Part shown: positions 7,724 to 15,563 of the stretch, one piece after another
Layout: every line of letters starts with the position of its first letter
Position numbering within the stretch: position 1 is the first letter of the stretch
Origin: Arenimonas donghaensis DSM 18148 = HO3-R19
Lineage (GTDB): Bacteria > Pseudomonadota > Gammaproteobacteria > Xanthomonadales > Xanthomonadaceae
DNA: 35,000 nucleotides
Assembly (NCBI RefSeq): GCF_000743535.1
Contig: NZ_AVCJ01000015.1
Location: 1 to 35,000, forward strand
Direction of reading: 5' to 3'
The notes under the pieces: generated by a model
What the model was told of the DNA's origin: nothing
The model's input: the letters and a program-made list of their open reading frames with translations, nothing else
The model's database searches: none
Made by a program: the position numbers and the translations under genes

Positions 7724-9114
7724 ACCTGCCCGCCTGCTTTGAGCCCGCCCACACCACCGATGGCACCCTGCCGCTGGTCCTGGTCGGGCGCGACGGACTG
7801 GCCGCCTGGCGGGATGCGCAGCCGGCGGCCGTGCAGGCCTGGCTGAAGGCCAACGACTTCAGCGGCCAGCCCGGCGCGCCCCTGCTGGTGCCCGGCGCGG
7901 ACGGCCAGCCGGCCTTCGCCCTGGCCGCCGTCGCCGATGCCGGCGACCCGCTGGCCCTGGCCCACCTGCCGCAGATGCTGCCGCCGGGCGGCTATCGCCT
8001 TTCCGAGCACTCGCCCCAGGCGGTGGACCCGGCCCTGGCCGTGCTCGGCTGGGGCCTGGGCAGCTACCACTTCGGCCGCTACCTCAAGCCCACGCGCGAG
8101 CCCGCGCGCCTGGTGTTGCCGGCCGAAGGCGACGCCGTGGCCGAAGCCCTCGACCAGGTCGAGGCCGCCGGCCTGGTGCGCGATCTGGTGAACACGCCGA
8201 CCGAGCACATGGGCCCGGCCGAACTCGAGGCCATCGTGGCCGAACTCGCCCGCATGCACGGCGGCGAGACCCGCAGCGTCGTCGGCGATGCCCTGACCGA
8301 CCAGAATTTCCCGGCCATCCACGCCGTCGGCCGCGCCAGCCACCGCGCGCCGCGCCTGGTCGAACTCAACTGGGGCGACCCGTCGCACCCGCGCCTGGCC
8401 ATCGTCGGCAAGGGCGTGTGCTTCGACACCGGCGGCCTGGACATCAAGGGCGCCGACGGCATGCGCAACATGAAAAAGGACATGGGTGGCGCCGCCCACG
8501 CCGTCGGCCTGGCCAAGCTGGTGATGGCGCGCAAGCTGCCGGTGCGCCTGCAGCTGCTGGTGCCGGCGGTTGAAAACGCCATCGGTCCCAACGCCTTCCG
8601 CCCGGGCGAAGTACTGGCCACGCGCCAGGGCCTGAGCGTGGAGGTCGACAACACCGACGCCGAAGGCCGCCTGGTGCTGTGCGATGCCCTCACCTATGCC
8701 GCCGAGGCCAAGCCGGCGCTGCTGATGGACTTCGCCACGCTCACCGGTGCCGCCCGCATCGCGCTGGGACCCGACCTGCCGGCGCTCTACGCCAACGACG
8801 ACACCGTGGCCGCCGAGTACCTGGCCGCCGGCGAAAACGCCCGCGATCCCCTGTGGCGCATGCCGCTGTGGCGCCCCTACCTGCACTACCTGAAGTCGAA
8901 CGTGGCCGACCTGGCCAACTCCGGGGCCACCCGCATGGCTGGCAGCATCACGGCGGCGCTCTACCTCGAGCGCTTCGTGCCCGAGGGGCAGGCCTGGACC
9001 CACGTCGACGTCTATTCGTGGAACGACAGCGCCCGTCCCGGTAAACCCGCCGGCGGCGAGGCCCAGGGCCTGCGTGCGGCCTGGCAGCTGCTGCGCCGTC
9101 GCTTCGGCGGCTGA
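7720..9114 (+). CDS. M17-family leucyl aminopeptidase
   Basis: Cytoplasmic two-metal exopeptidase that removes N-terminal residues from peptides. In the 464-residue protein the M17 signature NTDAEGRL lies at 311-318. The metal ligands correspond to Lys231 and Asp236 (GKGVCFDTGG), Asp254 (KKDMGG), Asp313 and Glu315; Lys243 and Arg317 fit the catalytic pair. The N-terminal domain (1-150) is less conserved, as usual. It is shorter than E. coli PepA (503 residues) and more like the PepB-type 'leucyl aminopeptidase family' proteins, so I give no symbol. It overlaps the HAD gene by 4 nt. Confidence 0.92.
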   Translation: MNLPACFEPAHTTDGTLPLVLVGRDGLAAWRDAQPAAVQAWLKANDFSGQPGAPLLVPGADGQPAFALAAVADAGDPLALAHLPQMLPPGGYRLSEHSPQAVDPALAVLGWGLGSYHFGRYLKPTREPARLVLPAEGDAVAEALDQVEAAGLVRDLVNTPTEHMGPAELEAIVAELARMHGGETRSVVGDALTDQNFPAIHAVGRASHRAPRLVELNWGDPSHPRLAIVGKGVCFDTGGLDIKGADGMRNMKKDMGGAAHAVGLAKLVMARKLPVRLQLLVPAVENAIGPNAFRPGEVLATRQGLSVEVDNTDAEGRLVLCDALTYAAEAKPALLMDFATLTGAARIALGPDLPALYANDDTVAAEYLAAGENARDPLWRMPLWRPYLHYLKSNVADLANSGATRMAGSITAALYLERFVPEGQAWTHVDVYSWNDSARPGKPAGGEAQGLRAAWQLLRRRFGG

Positions 9115-9134
9115 CCCCCGCACGCACATGACAG

Positions 9135-9157
9135 CCGTCACCCCCGGTGGGTGACGG
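9135..9157 (+). terminator. Hairpin downstream of the aminopeptidase gene
   Basis: CCGTCACCC and GGGTGACGG pair around a 5-nt loop, about 20 nt after the stop. There is no T-run behind it, so it may only slow polymerase or protect the mRNA 3' end. Confidence 0.4.
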
Positions 9158-9191
9158 GCCGCACTGTCGGCAAATACTCACTTCCGGCACC

Positions 9192-9219
9192 TTGGTCGCG
9201 AAGGGCCGGCGGGTACACT
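9192..9219 (+). promoter_or_regulatory. Possible promoter of the exporter operon
   Basis: TTGGTC (9192-9197) and TACACT (9214-9219) are 16 bp apart, 29 nt ahead of the adaptor gene. The match to sigma-70 is moderate. Confidence 0.35.
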
Positions 9220-9247
9220 GCCTGCCTGCCACTCAAAGCGACCCGCC

Positions 9248-10486
9248 ATGCCTGACTCGTCCGACCTGCTCAAGGAACTACGCATCGACCGCAGCGCCGC
9301 CGCCCGGCCGCAGGCGCCGCGTGGCAGCGGCCCCTGGCCCTGGCTGGCGGGCGCGCTGGTGCTGGTGGGCGGCGCCCTGGCGTTCTGGCTGCTGCGCGAA
9401 GAAGCCATTCCCGTGCGCCTGGCCACCGCCGAGGCTGAAACCAGCGCGGCGGCGGCGGCCGGCAATTCCGTGCTCGACGCCAGCGGCTATGTCACCGCGC
9501 GCCGCATCGCCACCGTGTCTTCGAAGATCACCGGCAAGGTGGACGAGGTGATGATCGAGGAAGGCCAGCGCGTCGAAGCCGGCGAAATCATGGCCCGCCT
9601 GGAAGCCACCGATGCGCAGGCGCAGCGCGACCTGGCCGATGCCCGTCTCGCGGCGTCGCGCAACGAAGCCACGCGCGCCGAGGCCCAGCTCAACCTGGCC
9701 CGGCAAACCCTGGCCCGCACCCGCGACCTGGCCGCGCGCAAGCTGGTGGCCAGCGCCGCCCTCGACCAGGCCCAGGCCGAACATGACGCCCTGGCGGCCC
9801 AGCGCCAGGCCGCGAACAGCAACATCCGGGTCGCCGAGGAATCGCTGGCGCTGGCGCAGATCGGCGTGGACAACACCATCGTGCGCGCGCCCTTCGCCGG
9901 CGTGGTCACGGTGAAGGCGGCGCAGCCGGGCGAGATGATCTCACCGATTTCGGCCGGCGGCGGCTTCACCCGTACGGGCATCGGCACGGTCGTGGACATG
10001 GACTCGCTGGAAATCCAGGTCGACGTCAGCGAAGCCTTCATCGGCCGGGTCACGCCGGGCCAGAAGGTCGAGGCGGTGCTCAACGCCTACCCGGACTGGC
10101 GCATCCCGGCCGAGGTGATCGCCATCGTGCCCACCGCCGACCGCAGCAAGGCCACCGTGAAGGTGCGCATCGCGTTCAAGGAGCGCGACGAACGCGTGGT
10201 GCCCGACATGGGCGTGCGCGTGTCCTTCCTTGAAGACGCTGCGCCGGCCGGCAGCAACGCGCCGGTGGCGACCGGCGTCACCGTGCCGGCCGAGGCCGTG
10301 GTGCAGCGCGACGGTCGCAGCGTGGCGTACGTGGTGCGCGACGACCGCGCCTCGCTGCGTGAAGTCGAGGTCGCCGATGCGCGCGACGGCCGCCGGCGGG
10401 TGAGTCGCGGGCTGGCCGTCGGCGAGAAGGTGGTGCTTTCGCCGCCGGCGGAGCTGGAAGACGAGTCGAAAGTCACGGTTGAGTAA
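9248..10486 (+). CDS. Periplasmic adaptor (MacA/HlyD-type membrane fusion protein) of an ABC exporter
   Basis: Links an inner-membrane exporter to an outer-membrane channel. The 412-residue protein has a short cytoplasmic start, one membrane anchor (about 29-48), a lipoyl-like half motif (about 75-110), and an alpha-helical hairpin rich in Ala/Arg/Gln (about 115-190). The second lipoyl half and beta-barrel (about 200-330) and a membrane-proximal domain follow. This order is that of the HlyD/MacA family. The following ATPase and two permeases show that it serves an ABC system rather than an RND pump. No outer-membrane channel gene is adjacent, so a shared TolC-like channel is likely. Confidence 0.88.
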   Translation: MPDSSDLLKELRIDRSAAARPQAPRGSGPWPWLAGALVLVGGALAFWLLREEAIPVRLATAEAETSAAAAAGNSVLDASGYVTARRIATVSSKITGKVDEVMIEEGQRVEAGEIMARLEATDAQAQRDLADARLAASRNEATRAEAQLNLARQTLARTRDLAARKLVASAALDQAQAEHDALAAQRQAANSNIRVAEESLALAQIGVDNTIVRAPFAGVVTVKAAQPGEMISPISAGGGFTRTGIGTVVDMDSLEIQVDVSEAFIGRVTPGQKVEAVLNAYPDWRIPAEVIAIVPTADRSKATVKVRIAFKERDERVVPDMGVRVSFLEDAAPAGSNAPVATGVTVPAEAVVQRDGRSVAYVVRDDRASLREVEVADARDGRRRVSRGLAVGEKVVLSPPAELEDESKVTVE

Positions 10487-10490
10487 GAGC

Positions 10491-10520
10491 AAACGCTTCG
10501 GGACTGAAGTCCCTCCCACA
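10491..10520 (+). repeat. REP-like palindromic element
   Basis: GGGACT-GA-AGTCCC forms a tight stem at 10500-10513, flanked by CTCCCACAG. On the minus strand this reads as a TGTGGGAGG head followed by the stem, the typical layout of REP elements scattered by REP-associated transposases. Elements with this core are, to my recollection, frequent in Lysobacter and relatives. It lies between the adaptor stop (10486) and the ATPase ribosome site. I saw no second copy in this window. Confidence 0.65.
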
Positions 10521-10538
10521 GTAATCGCGAGGAAAGTC

Positions 10539-11231
10539 ATGACTGAGTCGTTGGTACAAATCCGCAGCCTGACCAAGCACTACACCCGCGGCAAGCAAAC
10601 CGTGGAGGTGTTGCACGGCATCGACCTGGACATCCCGCGCGGTGGCTTCGTCGCCCTGATGGGGCCCTCGGGCTCGGGCAAGACCACCCTGCTCAACCTG
10701 ATCGGCGGCCTGGACACGCCCACCGCCGGCAGTGTCAGCGTCGATGGCAAGCGCATCGACCAGTTCAGCGGCGGCGAACTGGCCAAGTGGCGCGCCGAAC
10801 ACGTCGGCTTCGTCTTCCAGTTCTACAACCTGCTGCCGGTGCTCAGCGCCCAGAAGAACGTCGAACTGCCCCTGCTGCTGACCAAGATGAGCGGTGCCGA
10901 GCGGGCCAAGCGCGCCCAGGTGGCGCTGACCCTGGTCGGCCTGGCCGATCGCGCCGGGCACAAGCCCAATGAACTCTCCGGCGGCCAGGAACAGCGCGTC
11001 GCCATCGCCCGTGCCCTGGTGACCGACCCGACCCTGCTGGTCTGCGACGAGCCCACGGGCGACCTTGACCGCAAGACCGCCGACGAGATCCTGGGCCTGC
11101 TGCAGGTGCTCAACCGCGAGCACGGCAAGACCATCATCATGGTCACCCACGATCCCAAGGCCGCCGAGTTCGCCGCCCACACGGTGCATCTGGACAAGGG
11201 CCTGCTGGCGGAAGACGCCGCGGCCCACTGA
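10539..11231 (+). CDS. ABC transporter ATP-binding protein (MacB/LolD type)
   Basis: A 230-residue ATPase that powers the two permeases encoded next. Walker A is GPSGSGKT at 42-49, the Q-loop lies in VFQFYNLLP, the signature is LSGGQEQR, Walker B with the catalytic Glu is LLVCDEPTGDLD, and the H-loop is VTHD. The pattern belongs to the MacB/LolD/FtsE group that works with FtsX-type permeases. I chose ATG 10539, which follows GAGGAAAG. The in-frame GTG at 10479 would add 20 residues encoded by the REP-like element and overlap the adaptor, so I reject it. Confidence 0.94.
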   Translation: MTESLVQIRSLTKHYTRGKQTVEVLHGIDLDIPRGGFVALMGPSGSGKTTLLNLIGGLDTPTAGSVSVDGKRIDQFSGGELAKWRAEHVGFVFQFYNLLPVLSAQKNVELPLLLTKMSGAERAKRAQVALTLVGLADRAGHKPNELSGGQEQRVAIARALVTDPTLLVCDEPTGDLDRKTADEILGLLQVLNREHGKTIIMVTHDPKAAEFAAHTVHLDKGLLAEDAAAH

Positions 11232-11241
11232 GGACACCGCC

Positions 11242-12402
11242 ATGACCAAGACCGGTTTCGTAATCGCGAACCTGTTCCACAAGAAGACCCGCACCTGGCT
11301 GACCCTGCTGTCGGTGGTGATGGCCTTCGTGCTGTTCGGGCTGCTGCAGTCGCTCAACCTGGTGTTCAGCGCCGGCGCCGACTTCGTCGGGGCGACGCGC
11401 CTGGTCACCCAGTCGCGGGTGTCGTTCACCCAGTCGCTGCCGATGCGCATGGTGCCCGAGATGGACGCCATTCCCGGCGTGCGCAGCGTGATGTACCAGC
11501 AGTGGTTCGGCGCGGTGTACCAGGACAATCCGCAGATCTTCGCGTTCGCGGTCGACCCCGAGCGCCTGCACGAGACCTACCCGGAATGGGTGATGCCGGA
11601 AGAACACTGGAACGCCTTCCGCGACACCCGCACCGGCATGATCGCCGGCAAGCTGCTGGCCGACCAGTACGGCTGGAAGGTCGGCGACCGCATCCCGGTG
11701 CAGTCGAACATCTTCCCTCAGAAGAACAATTCCAAGGACTGGGAGTTCGAACTGGTCGGCATCTTCGACGGCCAGGACGAGCAGTGGCGACGCCAGACCG
11801 CCGGCAGCATCTACATCAACCACGCCTACTTCGCCGAAGCCGCGTTGTTCGGCGGCGGCATGGCCGGCATCTTCGTGCTGCGGCTCGAGGACCCGGAAAT
11901 GGCCGAGTCGATCGCCGCGCTGGTGGACGAGCGCTACCTCAACTCCTCGGACGAAACCAAGACCCAGACCGAGAAGGACTTCCAGGTCGGTTTCATCAAG
12001 CAGCTCGGCGACATCGGCATGATCGTGCGCTGGATCCTGTTCGCGGTGTTCTTCACCCTGCTGCTGGTGGTGGGCAACACCATGGCCCAGAGCGTGCGCG
12101 AGCGCGTGCCGCAGTTCGCCGTGCTCAAGACCCTGGGCTTCTCCGACAACAGCGTGCTGGGCTTCGTGCTGGCCGAGACGCTGGCGCTTTGCCTGATCGG
12201 TGGCGTGGTCGGCCTGGGCCTGGCGACGGCGCTTGGCGCCGTGGTGGCGCAGGCCGCCGGACCGATGCTGCCGATCGCCGTCGACGCACGGGTCTGGATG
12301 GCCGGCGTCGTCGCCATCTTCGTGCTCGCCCTGGTGGTGGGACTGTTGCCGGCGCTGCGTGCGCGCCGCCTGAAGATCATCGATGCCCTGGCCGGGCGCT
12401 GA
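11242..12402 (+). CDS. ABC transporter permease (FtsX/MacB type), first of two
   Basis: A 386-residue inner-membrane permease. One membrane segment near the N-terminus (about 18-42) is followed by a large periplasmic domain (about 45-265) and three C-terminal segments (about 268-380), the FtsX/MacB/LolC arrangement. GAGGA lies 8 nt before the ATG, 10 nt after the ATPase stop. The partner permease follows 12 nt later, so the transporter is probably a heterodimer. Substrate is unknown; relatives export lipids, peptides or macrolides. Confidence 0.88.
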   Translation: MTKTGFVIANLFHKKTRTWLTLLSVVMAFVLFGLLQSLNLVFSAGADFVGATRLVTQSRVSFTQSLPMRMVPEMDAIPGVRSVMYQQWFGAVYQDNPQIFAFAVDPERLHETYPEWVMPEEHWNAFRDTRTGMIAGKLLADQYGWKVGDRIPVQSNIFPQKNNSKDWEFELVGIFDGQDEQWRRQTAGSIYINHAYFAEAALFGGGMAGIFVLRLEDPEMAESIAALVDERYLNSSDETKTQTEKDFQVGFIKQLGDIGMIVRWILFAVFFTLLLVVGNTMAQSVRERVPQFAVLKTLGFSDNSVLGFVLAETLALCLIGGVVGLGLATALGAVVAQAAGPMLPIAVDARVWMAGVVAIFVLALVVGLLPALRARRLKIIDALAGR

Positions 12403-12414
12403 GGAGACTGGACC

Positions 12415-13596
12415 ATGCTTAGCCAGATCATCGCCATCACCGGCCTGAACCTGCGTTCGATCCCGCAGCGTTGGGGCCCTTCCCTGGTCATCGTCATCGG
12501 CCTGGCCGGCGTCGTGGCCGTATTCACCGCCCTGCTGGCGATGGCCCAGGGCTTCCAGGCCACGCTCAAGGACGCCGGCCGCACCGACAATGCCATCGTG
12601 CTGCGTGGCGGCTCCGGCGCCGAACTCAACTCCGGTTTCGGCGGCGACAGCGCCGACCTGATCAAGCTCGGTCCCGGCATCCGCAAGGGCAAGGACGGAC
12701 GGCCGCTGGCGGCGGGCGAGATCATCGTCATCACCGAACTGTTCAAGAAGGGCGAGACCGTCAACGGCTCGAACGTGACCCTGCGCGGCGTCGAAGCGGC
12801 GTCGTTCGAACTGCGGCCGCAGCTGGAGATCATCGAAGGCCGGATGTTCAAGCCCGGCCTGCGCGAGATCCTGGTCGGCGTCGGCGTGACGCGGCAGTTC
12901 GCCGGGGTCGAGCTGGGCCAGGTCCTGCGCATGCGCGGTTCGGACTGGACCGTGGTCGGCATCTTCGAGGCCGGCGACGCCAACGACAGCGAGATGTGGG
13001 CCGACCTCGACACCGCGCGTTCGGCCTTCAACCGCGGCAACGGCGTCAGCGGCGTGCGTGTCGGGCTGGAGTCGCCGGAGTCGCTGGCCGTGCTCGAGGA
13101 GGCGTTGACCGCCGACAAGCGCCTGACCGTCGAGGTACTGCAGGAGCAGGCGTATTACAGCGCCCAGACCGGCCAGTTCCGGGCCATGGTCAGCGTGCTG
13201 GCCGGCGTCGTCACCCTGATCATGGCCCTGGGCGCGATCTTCGCGGCGCTCAACACCATGTACGCCGCCGTCGCCACCCGCAGCCGGGAAATCGCCACCC
13301 TGCGCGCGATCGGCTTCGGCGGATTCCCGGTGCTGGTGTCGGTGATGATCGAGGCCGTGGTGCTGGCCTTCCTGGGCGGCGTGGTCGGTGCCTTCATCGC
13401 CTGGGCCTTGTTCGACAATCTCTCGGTGTCGACCCTGGGCCAGAGCTTCACCCAGGTGGTGTTCGCCTTCCAGGTCAGCCTGGGCCTGGTGATGGCCGGC
13501 CTGGTGATCGCGGTGGTGATCGGCTTCATCGGCGGCCTGCTGCCGGCGGTGCGGGCCGCGCGCCTGCCGGTGACCACGGCCCTGCGCACGCAGTAG
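12415..13596 (+). CDS. ABC transporter permease (FtsX/MacB type), second of two
   Basis: A 393-residue permease with the same layout as its neighbour: a membrane segment at about 22-46, a periplasmic domain (about 47-255), and three segments toward the end (about 258-385). The cytoplasmic loop carries TRSREIATLRAIGF, a conserved FtsX-type coupling region that contacts the ATPase. GAGGAG lies about 10 nt before the ATG. It ends the operon; only 67 nt separate it from rarD. Confidence 0.88.
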   Translation: MLSQIIAITGLNLRSIPQRWGPSLVIVIGLAGVVAVFTALLAMAQGFQATLKDAGRTDNAIVLRGGSGAELNSGFGGDSADLIKLGPGIRKGKDGRPLAAGEIIVITELFKKGETVNGSNVTLRGVEAASFELRPQLEIIEGRMFKPGLREILVGVGVTRQFAGVELGQVLRMRGSDWTVVGIFEAGDANDSEMWADLDTARSAFNRGNGVSGVRVGLESPESLAVLEEALTADKRLTVEVLQEQAYYSAQTGQFRAMVSVLAGVVTLIMALGAIFAALNTMYAAVATRSREIATLRAIGFGGFPVLVSVMIEAVVLAFLGGVVGAFIAWALFDNLSVSTLGQSFTQVVFAFQVSLGLVMAGLVIAVVIGFIGGLLPAVRAARLPVTTALRTQ

Positions 13597-13625
13597 TCAC
13601 CACACCGTTGCAACCACGAGCCGGC

Positions 13626-13652
13626 GCTTGGGCGGATAATCACCGCCCAAGC
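13626..13652. promoter_or_regulatory. Perfect 10-bp inverted repeat upstream of rarD
   Basis: GCTTGGGCGG and CCGCCCAAGC pair around the 7-nt loop ATAATCA, ending just before the rarD ribosome site GGAGG. GATAAT (13635-13640) inside it could also be a -10 box, though no -35 box was found at the right distance. It could end the exporter operon, act as an operator for rarD, or both. No T-run follows. Confidence 0.5.
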
Positions 13653-13663
13653 CCGGAGGTCCC

Positions 13664-14641
13664 GTGACCGCAACGCCAGCCATACCCGCCATCGACCGCA
13701 GGGGCCTCTCGGCCGCCATCGCTTCCTACGTGCTGTGGGGCGTGTTCCCGCTGTACTGGATCATGCTCAAGCACGTGCCGTCGATGCAGATCATCGCGCA
13801 CCGGATCATCTGGTGCGCGGTGTTCGTGGTGGGGTTCCTGGTCATCCGCGATGGCCGTCGCTGGTTCTCCGAAGCGCTTTCGCGCCCGGGCGTAGGCCGC
13901 CTGCTGGTGCTCTCGAGCCTGCTGATCAGCTTCAACTGGGGCGTCTACATCTGGGCGGTGACCCACGGCCGCGTGGTCGAGGCCAGCCTGGGTTATTTCA
14001 TCAACCCCCTGGTGAACGTGCTGATCGGCGTGCTGCTGCTTCGCGAGCGGCTCAATCCCTCGCAGTGGACGGCGGTGTCGATCGCGACGGTGGGCGTGCT
14101 GTGGCTGGCCTTCCAGCACGGCGACCCGCCCTGGGTGGCGCTGACCCTGGCCTTCAGCTTCGCGTTCTACGGGCTGATCCGAAAGATCGCCCACGTCGAC
14201 GCCATCCCCGGCCTGGCGATCGAAAGCCTGATCCTGCTGGTGCCGGCGCTGGCCTGGCTGGGCTGGGCGCAGTGGCAGGGCATCGCGGCGTTCCTCGATG
14301 GCGACATCGGCAGCGACGTGCTGCTGGTCGTCGGCGGCGCACTGACCGCCCTGCCGCTGATCGGTTTCGCCTACGGCGCCCGTCGCATCCCCTATTCGCT
14401 GGTCGGCATCCTGCAATACATCGCGCCCACCCTGCAGCTGTTGGCGGGCGTACTGCTGCTGGGCGAGGCCTTCACGCCGACCCAGGCGATCGGCTTCGCC
14501 TGCATCTGGGTGGCGCTGGCGATCTACGCCGCCGACGGCTGGCGCCGCGCCCGCCGCCAGCCGGCCCGGGCCGCGCAGGAACACTGCGCCGAAGAAGTGC
14601 CGGCCGCCGACGGTGCCGCGCCGCCGAAGCAGGTGTCCTGA
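13664..14641 (+). CDS. rarD: RarD-type EamA-family transporter
   Basis: A 325-residue inner-membrane protein with about ten membrane segments in two EamA repeats, followed by a polar Ala/Pro-rich tail (about 298-325). The start region GLSAAIASYVLWGVFPLYW and the block around SFNWGVYIWAVTHGRVVEASLGYFINPL are characteristic of RarD (named after a chloramphenicol-sensitivity locus; substrate not established). It starts with GTG, with GGAGG 5 nt upstream. It is convergent with the next transporter gene, 34 nt away. Confidence 0.85.
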   Translation: MTATPAIPAIDRRGLSAAIASYVLWGVFPLYWIMLKHVPSMQIIAHRIIWCAVFVVGFLVIRDGRRWFSEALSRPGVGRLLVLSSLLISFNWGVYIWAVTHGRVVEASLGYFINPLVNVLIGVLLLRERLNPSQWTAVSIATVGVLWLAFQHGDPPWVALTLAFSFAFYGLIRKIAHVDAIPGLAIESLILLVPALAWLGWAQWQGIAAFLDGDIGSDVLLVVGGALTALPLIGFAYGARRIPYSLVGILQYIAPTLQLLAGVLLLGEAFTPTQAIGFACIWVALAIYAADGWRRARRQPARAAQEHCAEEVPAADGAAPPKQVS

Positions 14642-14658
14642 CGGCGCGGCACCGGTGG

Positions 14659-14682
14659 CGCCTGCGGCCCGGGCCTCAGGCG
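14659..14682. terminator. Hairpin shared by the convergent transporter genes
   Basis: CGCCTG...CAGGCG plus inner GGCC/GGCC pairs form a GC-rich stem. It lies between the two convergent genes and reaches over the stop codon of the minus-strand gene. It may end transcription in both directions, but there is no T-run on either side. Confidence 0.4.
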
Positions 14683-15563
14683 GCGCGCGCCTTGGAGAAG
14701 GTGATCAGGATGACGCCGCCGAGAATGACGGCCATGGCGCCCAGGGCATGCACGCTGAAGCGTTCGCCCAGCAGCACGGCGCCCAGCAGCACCGCGATCG
14801 GCGGGTTGACGTAGGCGTAGCTGGTCGCCAGCGCCGGGCGCACGTGGTGCAACAGCCAGATGTAGGCGCTGAAGCCGATGATCGAACCGAAGGCGGCCAG
14901 GTAGCCCAGCGCGAGCGTCGCGCGCAGCGGCGGCACCTGGGTGATGCGCTCGCCCAGGCACAGGGCCAGCACGCCCATCGCCACGCCGCCGCAAAGCATC
15001 TGCGCGGCAGTGCTCATGAACGGTGCCGGCAGGTCACGGCCGCGGCTCCAGACCGAGCCCCAGGCCCAGGCAACCGGCGCCAGCAGCAGCGCCACCATGC
15101 CCGCCGGCGAGCCGCGCAGCTGGCTGCCGGCATTGAGCCAGACCACGCCGATGAAGCCGATGACCAGGCCCAGCCATTCACCGCGGCTGGGGTGCTGCCG
15201 GCGCATCACGCCGAACAGTGCCGCCCACAGCGGCATCGACGCGACGGCGATCGCGGCCAGGCCCGACGACACGGTCTGTTCGGCGAAATTCACCATGCCG
15301 TTGCCCATCAGCATCATGAAAAAACCCATGATGGCGGCGTTCTTCCATTGCGCCCGGGTGGGCGGTGCGTGACCGCGCCAGCGCAGGAAGGCATAAAAGG
15401 CCAGGCTGGCGGCGATGAAGCGCAGGCTGCCCATCAGGAACGGCGGGTAACCTTCCAGGCCGATGCGGATGGCGAGGTAGGTCGAGCCCCAGACCAGGTA
15501 GACCGAGGCAAGCGCCAGGGCGACCGCGATCACGGTCGGTGGCGCGGCGGAAGCAGGCTTCAT
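14676..15563 (-). CDS. EamA-family exporter (YedA-like)
   Basis: A 295-residue inner-membrane protein with ten hydrophobic segments in two EamA repeats. The N-terminal pattern YLVWGSTYLAIRIGLEGYPP and the end of the second repeat PPIAVLLGAVLLGE are typical of the YedA/DMT group, which exports amino acids or other metabolites; the substrate is unknown. Its ATG overlaps the stop of the Ada-like gene (ATGA), so translation is likely coupled. The two proteins have no obvious common task. Confidence 0.88.
   Translation of the reverse strand: MKPASAAPPTVIAVALALASVYLVWGSTYLAIRIGLEGYPPFLMGSLRFIAASLAFYAFLRWRGHAPPTRAQWKNAAIMGFFMMLMGNGMVNFAEQTVSSGLAAIAVASMPLWAALFGVMRRQHPSRGEWLGLVIGFIGVVWLNAGSQLRGSPAGMVALLLAPVAWAWGSVWSRGRDLPAPFMSTAAQMLCGGVAMGVLALCLGERITQVPPLRATLALGYLAAFGSIIGFSAYIWLLHHVRPALATSYAYVNPPIAVLLGAVLLGERFSVHALGAMAVILGGVILITFSKARAA

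Noticed and set aside
10479-10538. GTG start for the ABC ATPase 20 codons upstream
   Set aside because: The added residues come from the REP-like palindrome and the end of the adaptor gene. The ATG at 10539 has a good ribosome site and the usual ATPase start.
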